Positions 53,401 to 64,000 of a DNA stretch of 64,000 nucleotides are shown one piece after another. The notes beneath the pieces are model-generated. The model made no database searches. It saw only the letters and a program-made list of their open reading frames with translations, and was not told the origin of the DNA. How positions within the stretch are numbered: the first letter of the stretch is position 1; each line of letters begins with the position of its first letter. The stretch comes from Onchocerca volvulus (lineage: Eukaryota; Nematoda; Chromadorea; Rhabditida; Onchocercidae), in NCBI GenBank assembly GCA_000499405.2, contig HG738137.1:14129661-14193660 (forward strand), read 5' to 3'. A program made the translations under genes and the position numbers.

Positions 53401-54164
53401 AGATCATGGAAACACAGAAACTTTGAAAATTCTGATAAAAATGGAAACCTTGTACATAAGATTCTTGAAATCATCAACGGTCTGAACATTATCATTTTTG
53501 ATTATATCAGACTGCTCCAATGATAATGAAGAATTCTGTCCCGTGTTTTCATAAGATCCTGTAGGGTACATTTAAAGTAAACATAAGAAATAAAATTAAA
53601 TAAATAGTCCTACTAGTATCTACTTGATCTGCTATGTATGCTTTCATAAGAAAAAAAAAATATGATGTTAAAGAAAGACTTACCTTCTTCTAACTTTCCC
53701 TTAGTCCAACTTACATCTCTATCGCTCATTTATTTACGATAACTACTATAGTTTTAGTATTATCTGCTTGATCTAATTATATTCAGAAGTTTCTATAGTT
53801 GAAGGAAAATATCTGCATATTTTGCGAATATATTCACGGCATTAAGAAAGAAAAAGGCTTAATGAACTAGTCACAAAGAGTAACTAGAATGGAGTGTAGG
53901 ATTAACATGAGCAACCTCTAATTATTACCTTTCTGATTTGGAATCTTTGAATAAAATGTTATATTCAAAAAAAAAAATTACTCAAAAATAGGTCAAAAAT
54001 AGGATAGTGCTAAGCTGGAAAGGAAATTGTGCAATATTTTCAAAAAACAAACCTAATTCAAATGCTTCACTTTCCTTTCTCTCCGCTGGCTCATCTTTTG
54101 TTGCTTCCTGTTTTTCTGCCTTGGCATTTTCTTGCTTTTCTTGGTCTGTAACCGTTTCCGTCAT
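50419..54164 (-). CDS. gob-1: Trehalose-6-phosphate phosphatase (HAD family)
   Basis: Nine exons give 504 residues: 54164-54053, 53558-53449, 53165-52974, 52692-52532, 52426-52312, 51974-51732, 51561-51376, 51127-50924, 50610-50419. The enzyme hydrolyses trehalose 6-phosphate to trehalose in the cytosol. In C. elegans its orthologue is gob-1, whose loss blocks the gut. HAD motif I is DWDGT with nucleophile Asp213 and acid/base Asp215. Later come LTAGPLRGPG and the acidic metal-binding motif GDTLSD (423-428). The N-terminus (MTETVTDQEKQ) and the conserved mid-sequence (DNQTHSFQREMCTLTTKLSV) agree with the filarial enzyme as I know it. The region before motif I is helical and charged, as in nematode TPPs. 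The start is chosen because a trans-splice-like acceptor lies 35 bases upstream. A second first exon exists at 53729-53684. Confidence 0.96.
53684..53729 (-). CDS. gob-1: Alternative first exon of trehalose-6-phosphate phosphatase
   Basis: An ATG at 53729 opens 15 codons (MSDRDVSWTKGKLEE) plus one base, ending at a consensus donor gtaagt. The split base is G, exactly as in the upstream first exon, so both join exon 53558 in the same phase. This isoform would have 482 residues and would replace the charged 37-residue leader. A possible acceptor for spliced-leader addition (aaaactatag) precedes it by about 13 bases. It cannot be included between the other two exons, because that reading meets a stop. 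Confidence 0.55.
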
Positions 54165-54199
54165 TAAGCACCCTCACATAAACGTCTTTTGACGCCACC
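54165..54199 (-). promoter_or_regulatory. 5' leader of the phosphatase with a start-stop upstream ORF
   Basis: A strong acceptor (attggtttttgtag) ends at 54200, leaving a 35-base leader before the ATG at 54164. This is typical of nematode spliced-leader addition. Inside it, ATG at 54179-54177 is followed directly by TGA at 54176-54174: a minimal upstream ORF 9 bases before the main start. Such elements are known to stall or recycle ribosomes; an effect here is inference. Confidence 0.55.
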
Positions 54200-54981
54200 C
54201 TACAAAAACCAATAAATCAAAATAAAGTAATTTAATTCCATAGACAAAAATTAGCATTTGAGAAGAAAGAAAATGGACATCGATTTTTGTTTCTAATATG
54301 CCATTTTGTAAAAGCAAAACACGAATGAATCTTAGAAGTAATAAGATTAGTATTAGGAGCCTTCTTTTTCATCAAATATTTGAAGAAGTAAGAAGCCCCC
54401 TAGATAAATACAATGATTTTATAATTTTGATAAAAAATCAAAAATGAAAGATACTGAAAAAAAAGAAAGATCAAAAATCGATGCGAAACAAATATTACTT
54501 TAATTATTAGACCACGGTTATAACTTCAAAATACCAAAAATCTAAGCATTATCTAAGAGATGCCATAAAGTACGTAGATATTTACCAACACCAGGATAAC
54601 ATAGAAAATCTTACAAACAATCAATGGTCCAGTTTGACTCATAGTTCAAAAATCTTAGTGATGTTTCAGATAAATGTCTGTTTTCATATCATAAAATTTT
54701 CATGACCTAAGGTTCAAATTATTGGAAAATTTTTTCTGTTCTTTTTTATCCAAAGCAACAATTAATTTATATCATTATATAATACCTATGACAAAGAATT
54801 ATCGTCATGGATATTGTATAACCTAATACCTATGACAAAGAATTATCGTCATGGATATTGTATAACCTTCATCCAACCTAGATTAGCTAATTGATAATAG
54901 AAAAAAGGCAAACGCAATTGCTATCCATAAATACAAATTGCAATACTGTTACTTTTATAATCATATCTATACCTAAAGTAA
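54200..54981. other. Interval between phosphatase leader and next gene
   Basis: About 0.8 kb with the 44-bp tandem duplication at 54781-54868 and otherwise unremarkable A+T-rich sequence. The short spacing and shared strand would allow co-transcription with the upstream gene, but nothing seen proves an operon. Confidence 0.35.
54781..54868. repeat. 44-bp perfect tandem duplication
   Basis: Units 54781-54824 and 54825-54868 are identical (each begins aatacctatgacaaagaatt). Perfect identity suggests very recent origin or an assembly duplication. Confidence 0.92.
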
Positions 54982-56061
54982 TTACTCCGTTGATTCTCTG
55001 TAACCGCTCGAATTTCCGAAGATAATCCTAGGTGGGATAATGCAATTGAGTACCACTTTCCGTAGCAATCTCACGCAGCAAAATATATGACAGAAAAGTG
55101 AAAAAGCGACAAATAATATTGGATCGTTACTTAATGTCCTGAAATTTTCAATTATTTGCACAATAATAATTCCGTTGAAAAAAAAAAATGCATATAAGAG
55201 AACAAGTAAAAGCAATAATAACGATGTATATTAACGATGATGTTTATGATACAATTATAATGATGACATATGCAAAGAGATAAAATCATAGAAAAAATTA
55301 TGTCATAATGCAAAAAGAAAAAAGGATAAAAAATTTCACGCAAAATTCAAATAACCTCAAGAAGTTCAATAATTTATAATAGCAATAATTATATCTCGAA
55401 ATACTGCATTTCTTTTATTTTAGATATAAGAAAACTTTCGCCAATATTCAGTTGCAATAGGATATACGGAAATTAAAGAGTTTCCCTTATTTAATGTATA
55501 ATTAAATTAATGACTTACATCATTTCATAAATTCCAAACAGAAATAAGATTTTTGTTTAGTGTCACTATCTTGATTACAGATTCTGAACTCTTTTTTTGA
55601 ATCATAACATACAAAATGCGATGTTAGTTGGGCATTTAAAAGTGGATGGTATTTAAAAGTACATTTAACAAATATATTTTAACGTCCAAAATCAATTTAA
55701 AATTGCAAGCAAACGCTTCCAGCAAAAAGCGAAACTTGCGGGAAATGGGGAATATATAAAGATGATACAAATGTGGCTTTTACATACTTCATTATCCCAC
55801 AGAAATATATATTTTATTTGAAATAATTCATTGTTCAAAGGAATAAAATTCGTTATCAATGAAAAAATTCCGCAAATTCCACATATTAAATATCACGTCA
55901 CGTATTACGTGACTTATTTACTTTCGTGAAAAAATCATAATTCAGCGTGAAAAAGAAAAAAAGAAGAAAATTCAATAAAACCCCTAGTATCGCCAGACTC
56001 TCATTTGTAGTCGAGATTTTGCACGAGGCAAACAAGAGTGCCATTATGAAAAAACCAAGAC
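54982..56061 (-). CDS. Tentative small multi-pass membrane protein (partial model)
   Basis: Three segments join in phase: about 56061-55902, 55403-55356 and 55138-54982 (stop at 54984-54982). The last exon has an acceptor aaaatttcag and clearly non-random codons: a hydrophobic segment (PILFVAFSLFCHIFCCV), a basic stretch (RLLRKVVLNCIIPPRIIFG) and the tail GNSSGYRESTE. The first segment is also a membrane helix (LGFFIMALLFASCKIS) and needs a further 5' exon that I could not find; its donor is a guess. Two or three membrane spans in roughly 120 residues recall small ciliary proteins such as TMEM218, but the likeness is weak and unverified. The last exon is the most secure part. Confidence 0.4.
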
Positions 56062-56867
56062 CTAACAAAAAAAATGTATTCAAATTTGGATTTTTGGGAA
56101 ATTATAAGTTTGATTTTAAATTCAAATTCAATTCCAATGTTCACAACTGTTTAAAATTTATTCAAAATCAATTCAATACATGCAATATATTTCAAATAAT
56201 TAAAAATTTGATTAATTTTAATTAATTTGTAATATGACAATAAATACATTATATTTTAGTAGCTGAGAATTAATTCAATATTTTTCATCTTCAATCAAAG
56301 TAAAAGACGAATTATTTTACCATATAGTTATCATTGAAAAATGAATATAATTTGTGTATGATAAATGTTAAAATTTCGAAATTTGTAAATTGACAATCGT
56401 TTTCTACTTTATTTGTTTATTCAAATATATAAATATATATTGGATATATATTTATATACTTAATATGCACAGAAATACATGCACATTTATTGAGAAATTT
56501 AACTTGAGAAACAATCATTAAAGTATTTTGATCAATTTCCAATTTTATATTATTCGATCTGATCAGAAGGAAGAAATGTTATTAGCTGTAGGATGTTTTA
56601 TTTTTAAAAGCAGCATGAAATTTAATGAAATTTATTGATTATCTACACTTGTTTGGTTGCATTTACTGCTTCAAAATGATTGATTACATTTCCTACATTT
56701 TTAATCAATTGATAACATTCAATATTTCATGCTAAATAGCAATAAAAGATTCGCTTATTAACCATTTAATGAAATTATTTGCTGACATCATAGAACAAAT
56801 TTAATTAAGAAATAAAAGCTTGCTAAAGCTTAGTTACGAATATGATATGCCTTTTTCAATAATATAG

Positions 56868-56970
56868 TGAGCACTATTTAATACAGTATGCCTGCAAATA
56901 ATACAGTACGCCCAAAAATACTGTTTTCGATAATACTGTACGCTCACAGATACTGTTAATACAGTATACC
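56868..56970. repeat. Cluster of alternating atacagta / tactgtat words
   Basis: Within 100 bases, atacagta occurs three times and its reverse complement form (tactgt) three times. The outer words gtgagc and gctcac bracket the left half, so the stretch can fold in several ways. Function unknown; it may be a degenerate inverted-repeat element. Confidence 0.5.
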
Positions 56971-58292
56971 ATTTCCGATTAGTCAAACATGGATGTAAAT
57001 TTGACCTAATGCATTAGATTGGATAATTGAGGAAAAAATGACGATTCAGTTCAAAATGATAATGCTAGAAAAATAAGATGAATATTTTAAATGCGCTTCG
57101 CAACTTATGTTAAAAAAAAAAGAAAAAAAAAAAAAAATCAATAAATCTTGAAGTCAATAAATCATACTAAATGAACTAAAAAATAAGCGAAATTCTCTTC
57201 AAAGAATCAAAAAATCATTTGTCACATCTTAATGATGTCTCGTAAATATTTTCACAATGTTAGGAATTATTTTAAAATATAAGATGAATGCAAATATATA
57301 TATCCTATTGCATTACTTATTTTTTTTTCAACTTAGCAGTTTATTTAGAGCAATTTCATGCACTTAATTTTAGGTTTAATTTTATCGATTCACGTTTGAA
57401 TCAATTATCTATCATTGAGTTCAATGTAAAGCTCGAGATATGACTTAGATCAGTGAGCAAATCGATCAACGAAATTCTGAAAAAGCAAGAAATTTCGTAA
57501 AATTTCAATTCAAAAATATCAGTTCTTATTTCAGTGATAGATCAAAATTTTTATACAATGTTTCGTAATTTTCTATTTCGTGCAAAAATTGAAATTCTGA
57601 AAAATCAAATAAGAAAGAATTTTCGTTTTAAGTAATAAAGATCGCTTGTTCTGCGATTTTTATTTCTGTGTGATACATAGCCTTATTGATAAAGTTTGCT
57701 GAATTATTACTTAGCCAGATAACTATCAAAGATTTAGTGAAGAGCTTTATGGAAAATAGTAAACTTATGAAGCGAGAATTGGAAATACATCTTATTACTA
57801 TTTAAGTGTATTAAATATTTACTTAAATTGAATTATGATATGAAAAAAGAATAAAAAGTTTAAAAAGCGTTATGAGTGATGAAGATCTGAAATTGAAATT
57901 TTGTCATGAACAGAATAAGCTAACACAAAACGAAGAGAAAAAAAGCAAAGGAAGGGATAGAGAAAGAGAGAGAGAGGGATGAAAATTTACTGTGAAATAT
58001 AATTTTCGAGAATTACTAAATATACTGGAATAAAAAAAAATTGCTTCAACACAAATAATCGGAACTTCGCCATGACTTGATATTTGTACTGTTGATTCAT
58101 CATTTTGTTTTAATCTATTGCATTATCATATCACTATTAAGAAAAAATATTTCATAACTGCTTAATAACCAACAATTTATTGTAATATTTCAGATCAGAA
58201 TCCTCAAAAGAAGAATTTGAACTTCTATCGGAAGGAGAAAAAAAAATGAAAAAGCGGCCATGAAAATCGCAAAACATGGCCAATCCAGCTAA

Positions 58293-58432
58293 TCTATATA
58301 TAAACACGTGTCTTGTCTATATAAAAACATACGCCTATTCAAATGCATAATTTTTAAAAATTTCAAATCAATCGGTGAAGAATTTGAAACGTTGTGTGGA
58401 AATCAACATTTTTATTTATATAAATTATCTTA
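58293..58432 (+). mobile_element. Helitron-associated non-autonomous fragment
   Basis: It begins tctatatataaacacgtgtc, followed by tctatataaaaacatacgcc. It then carries the aatcaatcggtgaagaattt module shared with copies at 7725-7930, 14105-14235 and 16065-16205. A TC start after A fits a Helitron 5' end. There is no coding sequence. Boundaries are approximate. Confidence 0.55.
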
Positions 58433-60127
58433 GACTGACAGACATGTCATAATATATCAGATTCTTTCAAACTAAAAGACAGTGGCTATCAAAAATAGCT
58501 CCAGTCATTGAAAAAAAAAAAAAAAAAAAAAAAAGTAAACAGAATAGTTGTGAATCAGAAGGTTTCGAAATTTGCTGTTACTGAAATTTGTTTACGTCAT
58601 AAAATCCAGAAAATTCAGCAATAAGTTTAAAATATATAAACAGAGACTTTGTCAATAATTCGTTTTTCCCTCTTTTCTTTTTTTTCTTTTCATCAGAAAC
58701 TTTTCATTTTAAAAATTTTGGTATTTACTTTTCTAAAATTAGAGGATCATAAGAAATAATGAACGATAGGATCCAATTCATAAATTATTCAATTTTAGAA
58801 TCCATTCATTGCTCGATCATTGCTTTTTTTCTCTATTTAAAAATACTTCAAGATTCTTCCGATCATAAAATTCTGATTTAAATTCTGATAAACGGTACTA
58901 TACTTATGATGAAAATTGCATCGAATTCAATAAAATCGTTTCATTTCTCAGTTTCTCAGTTTATCTTTTTTTTTTTTTTTTTTTTTTTTTTATTTTTATT
59001 TTTCATAATAAGATAGAGAGATAGTTGTAATATAAATGAACAATTTGCACAATTTGATTATAAAATTATTATCTCTTATCAATCTCTTAACAAATATTTG
59101 ATATAAACAAACATATAATTACTTGCTCTTTTTGAAATTTTCAAGAAAAAGAAGATAAGCAAAATCAAGTATCTTGTTTATTGAAAATTTTTAACTTAAT
59201 ATCGACCGGAGAGAAATAAATTACATTTAGTATCATTGTTACTCTTGAAGTCTCAGATTGAAGTAGAACAGTTTCATCATCTTTTATCAATAATACTATT
59301 TTTTTTTTTCAAATTTAAAAGTTCCTTTACAACTTCTTGGTATCATTGCCATAAATTCGTCAATAAATTCATATTTTCTTATCCTGTTCCTGAAATATAT
59401 TTATCATCCATATCATTTGACCGTATAAAAATGGTAAACAAATAAAAATTTTAGTTGTTTTATTTTTATGATAAAATATTTCTTTCATTTCGAAAAACAA
59501 AAGCATAAAAATATGCATATCACAAATGCATAATAAATTAATTCGTTTTATAGAACTATGAATCACCTTTATTATTTCTACAGATAGCTAGAACAAATTT
59601 ATTGTAGCACTGACAAATAATTGATAAAAATGACAATTACCTACTGATAAGTTAGCCGATAAGATACCTATTATTTATATAAATATATTACCGATTAAAT
59701 AGCCTATTACGTTTCAAAATAATACTACTAAAGCATTTACAGCATAAGGAACTGGTAAAACTTGATATCAAACAACAATGACTAATTGATAAGATCGATT
59801 TTTTTTCCATTGCGCTATATCTAAACATATATTTTAGAAATGATAAGAATTTTTTTATAATAAAGCTAACTGAATGATGAAAACATCGTATAGAAAGATC
59901 AAAAAATTTATAAAATTAAATAATAAGCAACTAATCAGGAAAAAAAAAAGAAAAAAAAAGTGAAACATTGACAAATCTCACGTTACATTAATGATTATAT
60001 CTTATTTTTTCTACAATTGATAAGAAATACTCAAAATAAATGAAAGAAATTTAGCAAAAGCAATATTTGCAAAAGCAATGAAAAGGAATCGTTTAATTTA
60101 ACAATATACAAAAATTTTTAAATTTAA

Positions 60128-63100
60128 TTATAAATAAACGGTCGAAGTACTTTCATTGTTTTGCATAAATTCCGAACAATACGAATCAAGGTCAACATCA
60201 GGTGGCATCACAATACCTAGTATTCGACCTTGATCATTAACATCAAAATCCTGAAAAACAAAAGGAAAAATGAAAAGAAAACTTGAAAAATTAAAAAAAA
60301 AAAACCAAAAGTCCAAAAAATTTAACCGGATTTGTCAATAATCGAATTTATCAATTCCTATTGACTTCGCAGCCATGTTTTCTTTTTTTTTTTTTGAATG
60401 TAAAAGATTCAATTTATCAAGAATTAAATTTGCAATTCAATAATTCTATCAATCAATTTACAGCATATTGGAATTGAAAACATACTGATAAATTTAGTCA
60501 TTATATCAATACAACTGTAAGTTTATAAAGATGCGCAACTATTTAATTACAAATAATCTTATCTGTTGTTTCCGTCCTCTCACCGGATTATTTAATCCAG
60601 AATGGATGATATATGAATATGGAATTTTTTTTGCACTATTATTTACTATTTTCTATTTCATATTTGTATTAAGTTTAAAATTGCCAAGTAAAAATTTAAA
60701 ATATTTTATTTCCTTACTTTTATTGCATTAAATTTTCTCCACTGAAAAACAAATTATTTCGTAAAAAGTAACGATATTTCTGATTAGAAAAATTCAAAAA
60801 AAAAAAAAAAAAGAAGAAAAGAAATTAATTAACCTGTAAGTACAATGTTTTCATCGTTTCCATTTCCCACATTATAATCTTTTCACCAATTTTATTAGCA
60901 GTAAATTTTTTTGGAATAACACGAATTTCGAAATCTTTAATTAAACCCCAATGTTCGTTAATTAATGTGTTGTAAAATGATGATGGCCGATTACATTTTC
61001 GTTTCCAAATAATCTGTAAGCAAAAAAAACAAAAATGAGAAAATAAAAATGCAAAATTTTATTTCTTATCATTTGACCTAGAATGATTGCTTCAATTTCT
61101 TTTTCTTTTTCTCTAAATAAATACAAAATTTCAACCTGAAGTGATTTCGATATCCTGTTTGGAAAATTGGAAATGAAATTTAAAATACCAAGATCCAGTT
61201 TATCCTCCTCACAATTTATAAGTGATAATTTTCGTAAACGTGGGGCCATCTGAAAACTGATAATCAAATGATAATCAAAATATAAAATTCATCATCAATG
61301 TATTATTTTTTTTTTCAAAGATTTTGTCGAGATTTTATTATAAAATGATTAGCTAAGTCTGATCAATTAATGTCTCCAAACAATCGCAAATAAATCTGCC
61401 GAAATTTTATTTTTAATTAAATTCCCTTTGATGATGCTAATATTTTTAATTATCTCAAAATTTTTAAAAAAAGTTAGCTCTGGAACACAAAACATATAAT
61501 TATTAATATTTTTTAGTTATCCAATAATATAACAAATATTTATTTTAATCTTGATAAATCTTAATAATCAATTTTAATGACTACTTTATATTACTTTTTC
61601 AAATCAGCCCAATCAAAGGATTGATTCGCTTAATTGAAGAATTTTATCCTCAGATAAAAATAATAGTGATATAACTAATAATATCATTCAATCATCTAAA
61701 TAGCTAATCTGATATTTTCTATTTAATCAATAAATCGATTCGCTTATCCTCAAATTTGTAATAATAATAAAAATAGCTAATTTAATACTCTATCTTCCAT
61801 TTTTCCCCCATCAGTATTTTCCTGATTTTGCATAAAATAAGAAAATCAATTACATTAAAATTAATCTAATCCTATATAATTTGAAGAAAAAATTCAAGAA
61901 ATTCAAATGTTAATATTTGATTTGTTAATTATTAATCCAAATATCAAAGTCTGAATTTTTTTAGCTTTCTTCTATATATGCAAAACTATTAGAAAATACT
62001 ATCATAAAAATAATTATTATTGATAAGATTAATCGTAATTATTATTTTTATCATTTCTTAATGACGATTAAAAAATGAATCAAAAATACTATTATAAATA
62101 ATAATTACTACTGTAATTTTTTTAATGAGAATAAAAAATATTAAAGATAATATTTGTTTGTTATCAATAATCCAAAAATTTTTTTTTTTTTTTTTGTTAA
62201 ATCACCTGTATATAAAAAACTAATGAAAAAGAAAATATCATAAATAATAACAATTCTTGTTATTTCTTAATAAGAATAAATGAAAAAGTAATTCGAAAAT
62301 ATTATCATAAATGATAATAATTATCATAATTTTTATTTTTTTTTTAAATGAAACTTAAAAATTACCAAAGAGAGATGTAAGAGAATTGCAGGTGTAATAG
62401 CTGATACTTGAATAAATTTAACATCTGTTAAACGTGGTAAAGGATGTGTTAGTAGTAAATGTTTCAGAAGTGCTTCATCGGTAAGAAATGATGCCTCGAA
62501 TCTTCCCAGCACCGTACCAAATGATGAAGGTGGTAATTTCAACGAATTTATCACTTCTTCTCGCCTTCTAAAAAGAACAAAAATAATCTTGAATGAAAAT
62601 GAATCATCAATTTATAGTTATAAATAAATAAATTTTCTAATGGAAAAAAAAACCGTTGCTATTAGAAAATTTATTAGAAATTTTGATAAATTAGAAATTT
62701 GAATTAGAAGATTAGAAAATTAGAAAATTTTATTAGAAAGTTTGATAAATATGAAAAAAAAAAAGAGAAAAAATTTGAAAAGCTTTTTCAAATTTTTGAA
62801 AATCCATTTTATTAGTCTATACTAATCAGTAAATCACTGATTATCACTTTTATACTTCTGAAATTGTTTGTCATTTCTTGTTCATCATAATTTACATTAT
62901 TGGCATATCACAGCAACATTTCTCTTTTGCCACACCATGCTAACTTTATCAGTTATTTATCGGTTTTATCAAATACATACTTACATACCTTAACATTTTT
63001 TATTTCCTTACCATTTTTTACTAACTTATAATATTTCTTTTTTTTCTTGATTTTCCTTCTTAAGTTTATTAAAGATAAATAAATTGAAGCAATGAATAGA

Positions 63101-63620
63101 TGAAAACCAGAAAATTGCATAGATAAGTGAATTCAGTGAAAAAAAAAATTTTTTTTTAAAATCCTATAATTGATGATGGTCAATCATTGTCCAATTGTGA
63201 TCAAAGTCTAATTAATTCATCATAAAGAAAAAATATGAGCAAAAGAAAAAAGAAAAAAATAGCAAAGTTAGTTATAATCCGAATAATTAAAATTACAGCA
63301 ATAATTTTTAATCAATAACAGTGATACTAGTAACTAATCAGTATAATTATTGATCATTGGAAAGAAAAGAAAAGAAAGATTTAAATGTCATATCAAATTT
63401 AATTTAATTCAAATATCTACAGTTGATATTAATAATAATTAAAAGTTCATCATGAAAATTTAAAAATTCAAAAATTGCAATGCTTACTCAGTTCTTGTAT
63501 CCTTTTGTAATATTCCGAAATGAAGCGTTAATTTTTTTCCAGCTATTAATGATGATAAATCGTAAATTCGTTCGTAATTCGTTTCTTCACTGATAACATT
63601 TAATGAAACTACCCGCATCT
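60128..63620 (-). CDS. C-terminal part of an unrecognised, possibly leucine-rich-repeat protein
   Basis: Five exons chain in phase: 63620-63488, 62567-62366, 61249-61136, 61013-60834, 60250-60128, giving about 250 residues to a TAA at 60130-60128. The first two bases of 63620 complete a codon from an exon not found in the window, although ATG 63618 could be a start. The middle reads like irregular leucine-rich repeats (HLLLTHPLPRLTDVKFIQVS, LRKLSLINCEEDKLDLGILN), as in F-box/LRR substrate adaptors. No F-box is visible. The end (GRILGIVMPPDVDLDSYCSE) is acidic. Splice sites are good (gtaagc, gtaatt, gttgaa and gttaat donors). A short open frame lies on the opposite strand in its last intron. 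Function is unassigned. Confidence 0.6.
60531..60731 (+). CDS. Possible nested small membrane protein in an intron
   Basis: An ATG-initiated frame of 66 codons lies on the plus strand inside the last intron (60251-60833) of the minus-strand gene. The N-terminal third is not A+T-biased (LICCFRPLTGLFNPEWM). A single strong membrane segment follows (YGIFFALLFTIFYFIFVLSL), then a short basic patch and a hydrophobic tail. No family recognised and no upstream exon seen. A chance open frame remains more likely than not. Confidence 0.25.
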   Translation: MRNYLITNNLICCFRPLTGLFNPEWMIYEYGIFFALLFTIFYFIFVLSLKLPSKNLKYFISLLLLH

Positions 63621-64000
63621 CTGAACTAAACATCAAAAACTATAAATGATTTTTATTTTTTTTTTCAGGAAAAATTTGAAGATTTTCCATTTTTAATGTA
63701 GAATAAATTTTTACATATTTTCTTACCATATTTATATATTCAACTGATTTTAAAAGAAATGTATTGAAAACTATTGCTTACACCGCACAATTTATTTGAT
63801 AGCTCAAACAAATGAGAAATAAAAATAAATCATTTAAAAAAAAAAAACAAATCAAGCAATAAATTTTTAATAAAAATAATTTTTAATTTTCTATGATTTT
63901 CCATTCATCATTTATGATATTTCTAACAACCATCATAAATTTCAAAATTTTCAAATAATACAAGTTAATAAATTTTCAATTTTTAATTTAATACAAGATA
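63621..64000. other. Window end: intron or upstream region of the last gene
   Basis: A 17-base segment bounded by AG and GTAAGA at about 63727-63743 resembles a microexon, but its reading frame does not fit the exon at 63620. Nothing else is supported. Confidence 0.3.

Larger units (their letters stand above)
56062..60127. other. Intergenic region
   Basis: About 4 kb without a supported exon. It contains a cluster of short palindrome-like words (56868-56970), a Helitron-associated module (58293-58432), a GA-rich tract near 57960-57980 and a run of about 26 T at 58967-58992. The remainder is A+T-rich and featureless to me. Confidence 0.4.

Noticed and set aside
55947..56225. 92-codon plus-strand open frame
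   Set aside because: It is Lys/Asn/Phe-rich by composition and antisense to the tentative membrane-protein exon, whose reading is more protein-like.
63727..63743. A 17-base microexon upstream of the last gene
   Set aside because: It has AG and GT borders, but its phase does not fit the exon at 63620 without a stop.
1..64000. Wolbachia-derived or other bacterial inserts, tRNA, rRNA, spliced-leader RNA, CRISPR arrays
   Set aside because: No intronless long frames, no tRNA-like T-loop words in context, no spliced-leader sequence and no regularly spaced repeats were found by reading both strands.

Overview
The window looks like nuclear DNA of a parasitic nematode, most likely a filarial or closely related spirurid worm. 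The sequence is very A+T-rich (roughly three quarters by eye). Genes are split into many short exons, with introns mostly of 50-900 bases and polypyrimidine-AG acceptors, and A/T homopolymer runs are everywhere. The predicted trehalose-6-phosphate phosphatase has the N-terminus and layout I associate with the Brugia enzyme. I saw no rRNA, tRNA, spliced-leader RNA, CRISPR array or bacterial (Wolbachia-like) insert. All gene models were built by hand from splice phase, open frame and recognised protein families.

Layout. A plus-strand gene enters from the left and ends at 1360 (unrecognised, C-terminal coiled coil). Every other convincing gene is on the minus strand. 3475-13371 is a 19-exon chromodomain/ankyrin-type protein of 695 residues. 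14105-16205 is a decayed Helitron with a broken Pif1-type helicase. 16206-22835 is gene-poor with tandem repeats and one odd cysteine-rich open frame. 22836-35750 is a complete 31-exon DNA topoisomerase II (1533 residues). 38258-48287 is a 25-exon site-1 protease (MBTPS1, about 993 residues). 50419-54164 is a 9-exon trehalose-6-phosphate phosphatase with two alternative first exons. 54982-56061 is a tentative small membrane protein. 60128-63620 is the 3' part of an unrecognised, possibly leucine-rich-repeat protein.

The genes do not form one pathway. Topoisomerase II and the chromodomain protein act on chromatin, the site-1 protease works in the Golgi on membrane-bound regulators, and the phosphatase completes trehalose synthesis.

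Most notable: topoisomerase II carries a 27-bp inverted copy of one of its own exon/5' splice-site junctions inside the adjoining intron, a decayed direct copy of another exon start, and three GC-AG introns. The phosphatase gene has two phase-compatible first exons and a minimal start-stop upstream ORF. One protease intron has no in-frame canonical donor.
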